Assembly (NCBI RefSeq): GCF_025949665.1 | Contig: NZ_JAPDFT010000001.1 | Coordinates: 868,001 to 932,000, forward strand | DNA from: Chryseobacterium viscerum | GTDB taxonomy: Bacteria > Bacteroidota > Bacteroidia > Flavobacteriales > Weeksellaceae | Length of the DNA stretch: 64,000 nucleotides | Direction: 5' to 3' | Part shown: one piece after another, positions 61,395-64,000 of the stretch | How the letters are laid out: every line of letters begins with the position of its first letter | Numbering within the stretch: the first letter of the stretch is position 1 | Notes under the pieces: generated by a model | What the model was told of the DNA's origin: nothing | The model's input: only the letters and a program-made list of their open reading frames with translations | The model's database searches: none | Made by a program: the position numbers and the translations under genes

Positions 61395-64000
61395 TTACCA
61401 ATTATTTCCTGACATGATCAGCACCTGGCTTTCAGTTCCGTATTTAATCTCGTTAAGGAAGATTTCTTTTCCTTCATCCAATGGGATCATGGAAATACCT
61501 CTGCGTTCGTATTCTGATTCAAGAGTAGAGGAAACCATTCCGGCACCTTTCCATGGTCCCCAGTTGATAGAGATTACTTTTCCTTTTAATCTTTTGTTTA
61601 AAGCATTCGCGTAATCATCCAGTACACTGTTGGCTGCAGCATAATCTGTCTGACCTTTGTTACCGTATACAGATGCAATACTTGAGAATAATACTACAAA
61701 CTGGCAGTCTGAACGAAGCTGTTCTGCCAATACACGAAGTGGTTTTACTTTGGTGTCAAATACACGCCCGAAAGAGCTTGTGGTCTTTTGTTTGAATAGT
61801 TTATCTTCTAAGAGACCTGCTCCATGGATTACTCCATCCAGACGGTTGTATTTTTCATAAATACTGCTGATCAGATTACTCAAACCTTCTTCGTCACAAA
61901 GATCCAATGATTGGTAAATAATAGTATTTCCAAGCGCTTCCATATCACGGATTGTGCGCAGGATCTGATTGTTTTTGAAAATCTTAGTTGTTTCTTTTTC
62001 TATTTCTGCAGGGGCAGTGAATTGGCCGGATCTGATAAGGAAACCTCTGATTTCTTCTTTGGTTTTCATAGCTTCAAATTCTTTTAATTCTAATGCTCCC
62101 TCTCTTGGATCAGCTGATCTTCCTACCAGAATATAAGTACAAGGATAAGCCTGAGACATATGTTTTGCCAATTCAGCAGTGATTCCCTGTGCGCCTCCCA
62201 ATACCAATACCACAGATTTTTGATCTAATTGGATATGAGCTTCGTTTAAGCTTGTTGACAATGGAGAAGGGATAATATCTACTTTATGCCTCTGATCATT
62301 TTTATAAATAACTTCAGCGGGTTTATCATTGGTAAGGATTTCCTTTAAAGTAATTTCAGCAATCTGATCTACTTCCTGAGGCGTGCCAAGGCTGATCAGT
62401 CTGCAGGTTGTATTATCAAATTCTCTTGCCAGACTTTTGAAAAGTCCCGGATACCCCTGATGGTGGCGTAATATGCTTGCATCTGTAATTTCCTGAAGGT
62501 GTGCCGGAATATCAGAAATCAGATATACCCATTTTGCCTTATCAAAATCCAGTTTTTTGATCAGATCTACATGATCAATAATGCTTGGTTTATCAGTTGC
62601 TGAGAATAAATCCAGCATAATTAATCCGTCAATATTAGAAAAATCTTTTTCTGTATCTACTAATTCTACAATAGCTCCATGCTTTTCCAAAGCTTCTTTA
62701 ATTGCTGAAGTTTGTTTATTGTCATCTTGTGTAATCGCAAAACGTTTTCCCTGCAATACTTCTGTATTTTGTACTAAAAAATCATCGGTAGGAGTGATAT
62801 CGAAACGAAGACGTGAAAGTACATTTTGAGTTGGCTCTGCGATATTGGTTTCTTTCACTTCATGGACAGCTTCGTTGGTTTCACCATTCATTTCGCTGAT
62901 CCAGCTCGCCAGGCCGCGAAGTGTTTTAATAGCAGCCAGTTTTTCCATAACATCATCAGCCTGTTCAAGGTTTTGGCCAAACCCGATCTTGGTTTTAAGA
63001 TCACCGATGATTTCCATACGTTTGATGGAGTCTATACTTAAATCTGCTTCCAGGTCAAGATCAAGACCTAACATTTCTTTTGGGTATCCTGTTTTTTCAC
63101 TTACGATATTCAGAATCGCATTTTGAAGGTCTTCAAGAGAGAATGTCGGTTGTGTTTGTGGTTTTGAACTTGTTGGTTCAGCTGAAGAACCGTTTTTTTC
63201 AGGCGTAGCAGTTGTTTCGGCTCCTGAGAATTCAGTAAGCCATGAAACCAGTCCGCTTAGGGTTTTTATTCCTGCAAGCTGTTCCATAACAGTATCTTCA
63301 TTGGTATTTCCGTTACCCAGAGTTCCCAGTTCATTACGAAGTGTTCCAATGATCTCCACTCTTTTAATAGAATCAATACTTAAATCAGCTTCAAGGTCCA
63401 TTTCCATACCCAGCATTTCCTGAGGATATCCTGTTTTGTCACTTACTACCTGTAGTAATAAGGATTTGATATCTCTCGTAGGAGCTTGCTTCACAGCAGC
63501 AACGGCTACCGGTCTTTCCTGTTGAACAGGCTGAACCGGAATAGAAGATATTGGCTGGTGCGCAGCAACTGGTGCTGGTGAATGGTATACAGGAGCAGGG
63601 AATGCCTGAGGATTCTGTCCCATAAAGGAAAGCATCACATCACGCTGTGCCTGTATCATTAATTTCATACTGTTTAAATATTCCTGCAACATACGTTCAG
63701 CAGTAGACTGAGCCTCAGTTGCAGATGCCTGTGTATTATTAGTAAAATTGTTCATGGGAATAGGGTTTATAAGTGGTAATGCACCATTTGCTGGCAGATT
63801 ACCGGTAGTTGGGTAGGCAGTTTGCCCGTTAACACGCCAGATGGCAGGGCTTTTCTTGTAAAGCTCGGGTTGGTTAAGATCAATAACCTTCACGCTTCTA
63901 CCATCAAAAAGTTTATCAATATTGAAGCTTCTGCCGGTTCCTAAATATTGAGCCAGCATGCAAAGAAGATGACTGAATTTATTACGGCTGTTGTCTTCAA
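61395..64000 (-). CDS. PfaA-like polyketide synthase, C-terminal part (ACP-ACP-KR), cut by window edge
   Basis: The frame runs from the right edge (reading EDNSRNKFSHLLCMLAQYLG) to the stop at 61395; the ATG at 63959 is internal, because the residues before it continue the same domain. Visible parts: the end of an AT-like region (YLGTGRSFNIDKLFDGRSVK), a linker, two ACPs each with DLEADLSIDSIKR (at about 190 and 305 residues from 63959), and a ketoreductase: VLVLGGAQGITAELAKHM, then LDGVIHGAGLLEDKLFKQ, FSSIASVYGNKGQTDYAAAN with Ser and Tyr, and INWGPWKGAG. The ACP signature LSIDSIKR is that of PUFA synthases. KS and AT should lie beyond the window. The KR may start with ALKEILTNDK-like linker sequence. 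Confidence 0.87.
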   Translation of the reverse strand, partial: EDNSRNKFSHLLCMLAQYLGTGRSFNIDKLFDGRSVKVIDLNQPELYKKSPAIWRVNGQTAYPTTGNLPANGALPLINPIPMNNFTNNTQASATEAQSTAERMLQEYLNSMKLMIQAQRDVMLSFMGQNPQAFPAPVYHSPAPVAAHQPISSIPVQPVQQERPVAVAAVKQAPTRDIKSLLLQVVSDKTGYPQEMLGMEMDLEADLSIDSIKRVEIIGTLRNELGTLGNGNTNEDTVMEQLAGIKTLSGLVSWLTEFSGAETTATPEKNGSSAEPTSSKPQTQPTFSLEDLQNAILNIVSEKTGYPKEMLGLDLDLEADLSIDSIKRMEIIGDLKTKIGFGQNLEQADDVMEKLAAIKTLRGLASWISEMNGETNEAVHEVKETNIAEPTQNVLSRLRFDITPTDDFLVQNTEVLQGKRFAITQDDNKQTSAIKEALEKHGAIVELVDTEKDFSNIDGLIMLDLFSATDKPSIIDHVDLIKKLDFDKAKWVYLISDIPAHLQEITDASILRHHQGYPGLFKSLAREFDNTTCRLISLGTPQEVDQIAEITLKEILTNDKPAEVIYKNDQRHKVDIIPSPLSTSLNEAHIQLDQKSVVLVLGGAQGITAELAKHMSQAYPCTYILVGRSADPREGALELKEFEAMKTKEEIRGFLIRSGQFTAPAEIEKETTKIFKNNQILRTIRDMEALGNTIIYQSLDLCDEEGLSNLISSIYEKYNRLDGVIHGAGLLEDKLFKQKTTSSFGRVFDTKVKPLRVLAEQLRSDCQFVVLFSSIASVYGNKGQTDYAAANSVLDDYANALNKRLKGKVISINWGPWKGAGMVSSTLESEYERRGISMIPLDEGKEIFLNEIKYGTESQVLIMSGNNW

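Noticed and set aside
61395..63959. Taking ATG 63959 as the start of the ACP-ACP-KR protein
   Set aside because: The residues before it, read to the window edge, continue the AT-like domain in frame, so the gene extends outside the window.

Overview
The window looks like a chromosomal segment of a flavobacterium, most probably Chryseobacterium or a close relative. The evidence is low GC, a type IX secretion (T9SS) C-terminal sorting domain, lipoproteins and signal peptides typical of Bacteroidota, DUF6443-type RHS proteins, and promoters of the Bacteroidota form (TTG, about 19 bases, TAnnTTTG). No tRNA, rRNA, CRISPR array or insertion sequence was found.

Layout. Positions 1-8654 are mostly ordinary genes: the end of an M24 peptidase; a Crp/Fnr regulator with two redox-type enzymes; a siderophore-interacting protein beside an AraC regulator; a LysE exporter; and a four-gene operon ending in a histidine kinase and a NarL-type response regulator. 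Positions 8723-13281 hold a minus-strand R-body (reb) locus. It has five tandem RebB-family genes in units of about 340 bp, two or three more divergent RebB-like genes, and three accessory genes I cannot place in a family. A 496-residue protein with GT-B glycosyltransferase-like features is divergent from it (13709-15199). Positions 15297-25358 carry a CPBP membrane protease, an XRE/membrane protein, two lipoproteins, a beta-lactamase-fold hydrolase, an alpha/beta hydrolase, an orphan NTF2-fold immunity-like lipoprotein and an acyltransferase. A 2.83-kb direct repeat of the end of the XRE gene lies in this part.

Positions 25754-42428 form an RHS polymorphic-toxin locus read on the minus strand. 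The operon starts with a T9SS-sorted repeat protein, then a 915-residue YD/SpvB-like protein, a full-length 1189-residue RHS protein and its putative immunity gene. Behind it stands an array of displaced RHS C-terminal cassettes, most with a candidate immunity gene, and four are separated by copies of one 33-bp hairpin. Several cassettes are visibly broken by a nonsense codon, a frameshift or an illegitimate junction. This fits a store of old toxin tips that can recombine into the expressed gene.

Positions 44048-44457 hold a doubly broken XRE regulator. Positions 44511-50375 are a complete type I restriction-modification system (hsdR, hsdM, hsdS). Positions 50519-64000 are a minus-strand polyketide/glycolipid cluster resembling PfaA/hglE-type systems. 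It contains a multidomain PKS (ACP-ACP-KR visible, cut by the window edge), a second PKS (KS-AT-DH-like with a fused C-terminal phosphopantetheinyl transferase), a discrete ACP, an alpha/beta hydrolase, a tandem glycosyltransferase fusion, two HxxxDG acyltransferases and a small membrane protein. The inferred product is an acylated, glycosylated polyketide or fatty-acid-like lipid.

All functional calls come from reading motifs by eye. No database search was run.
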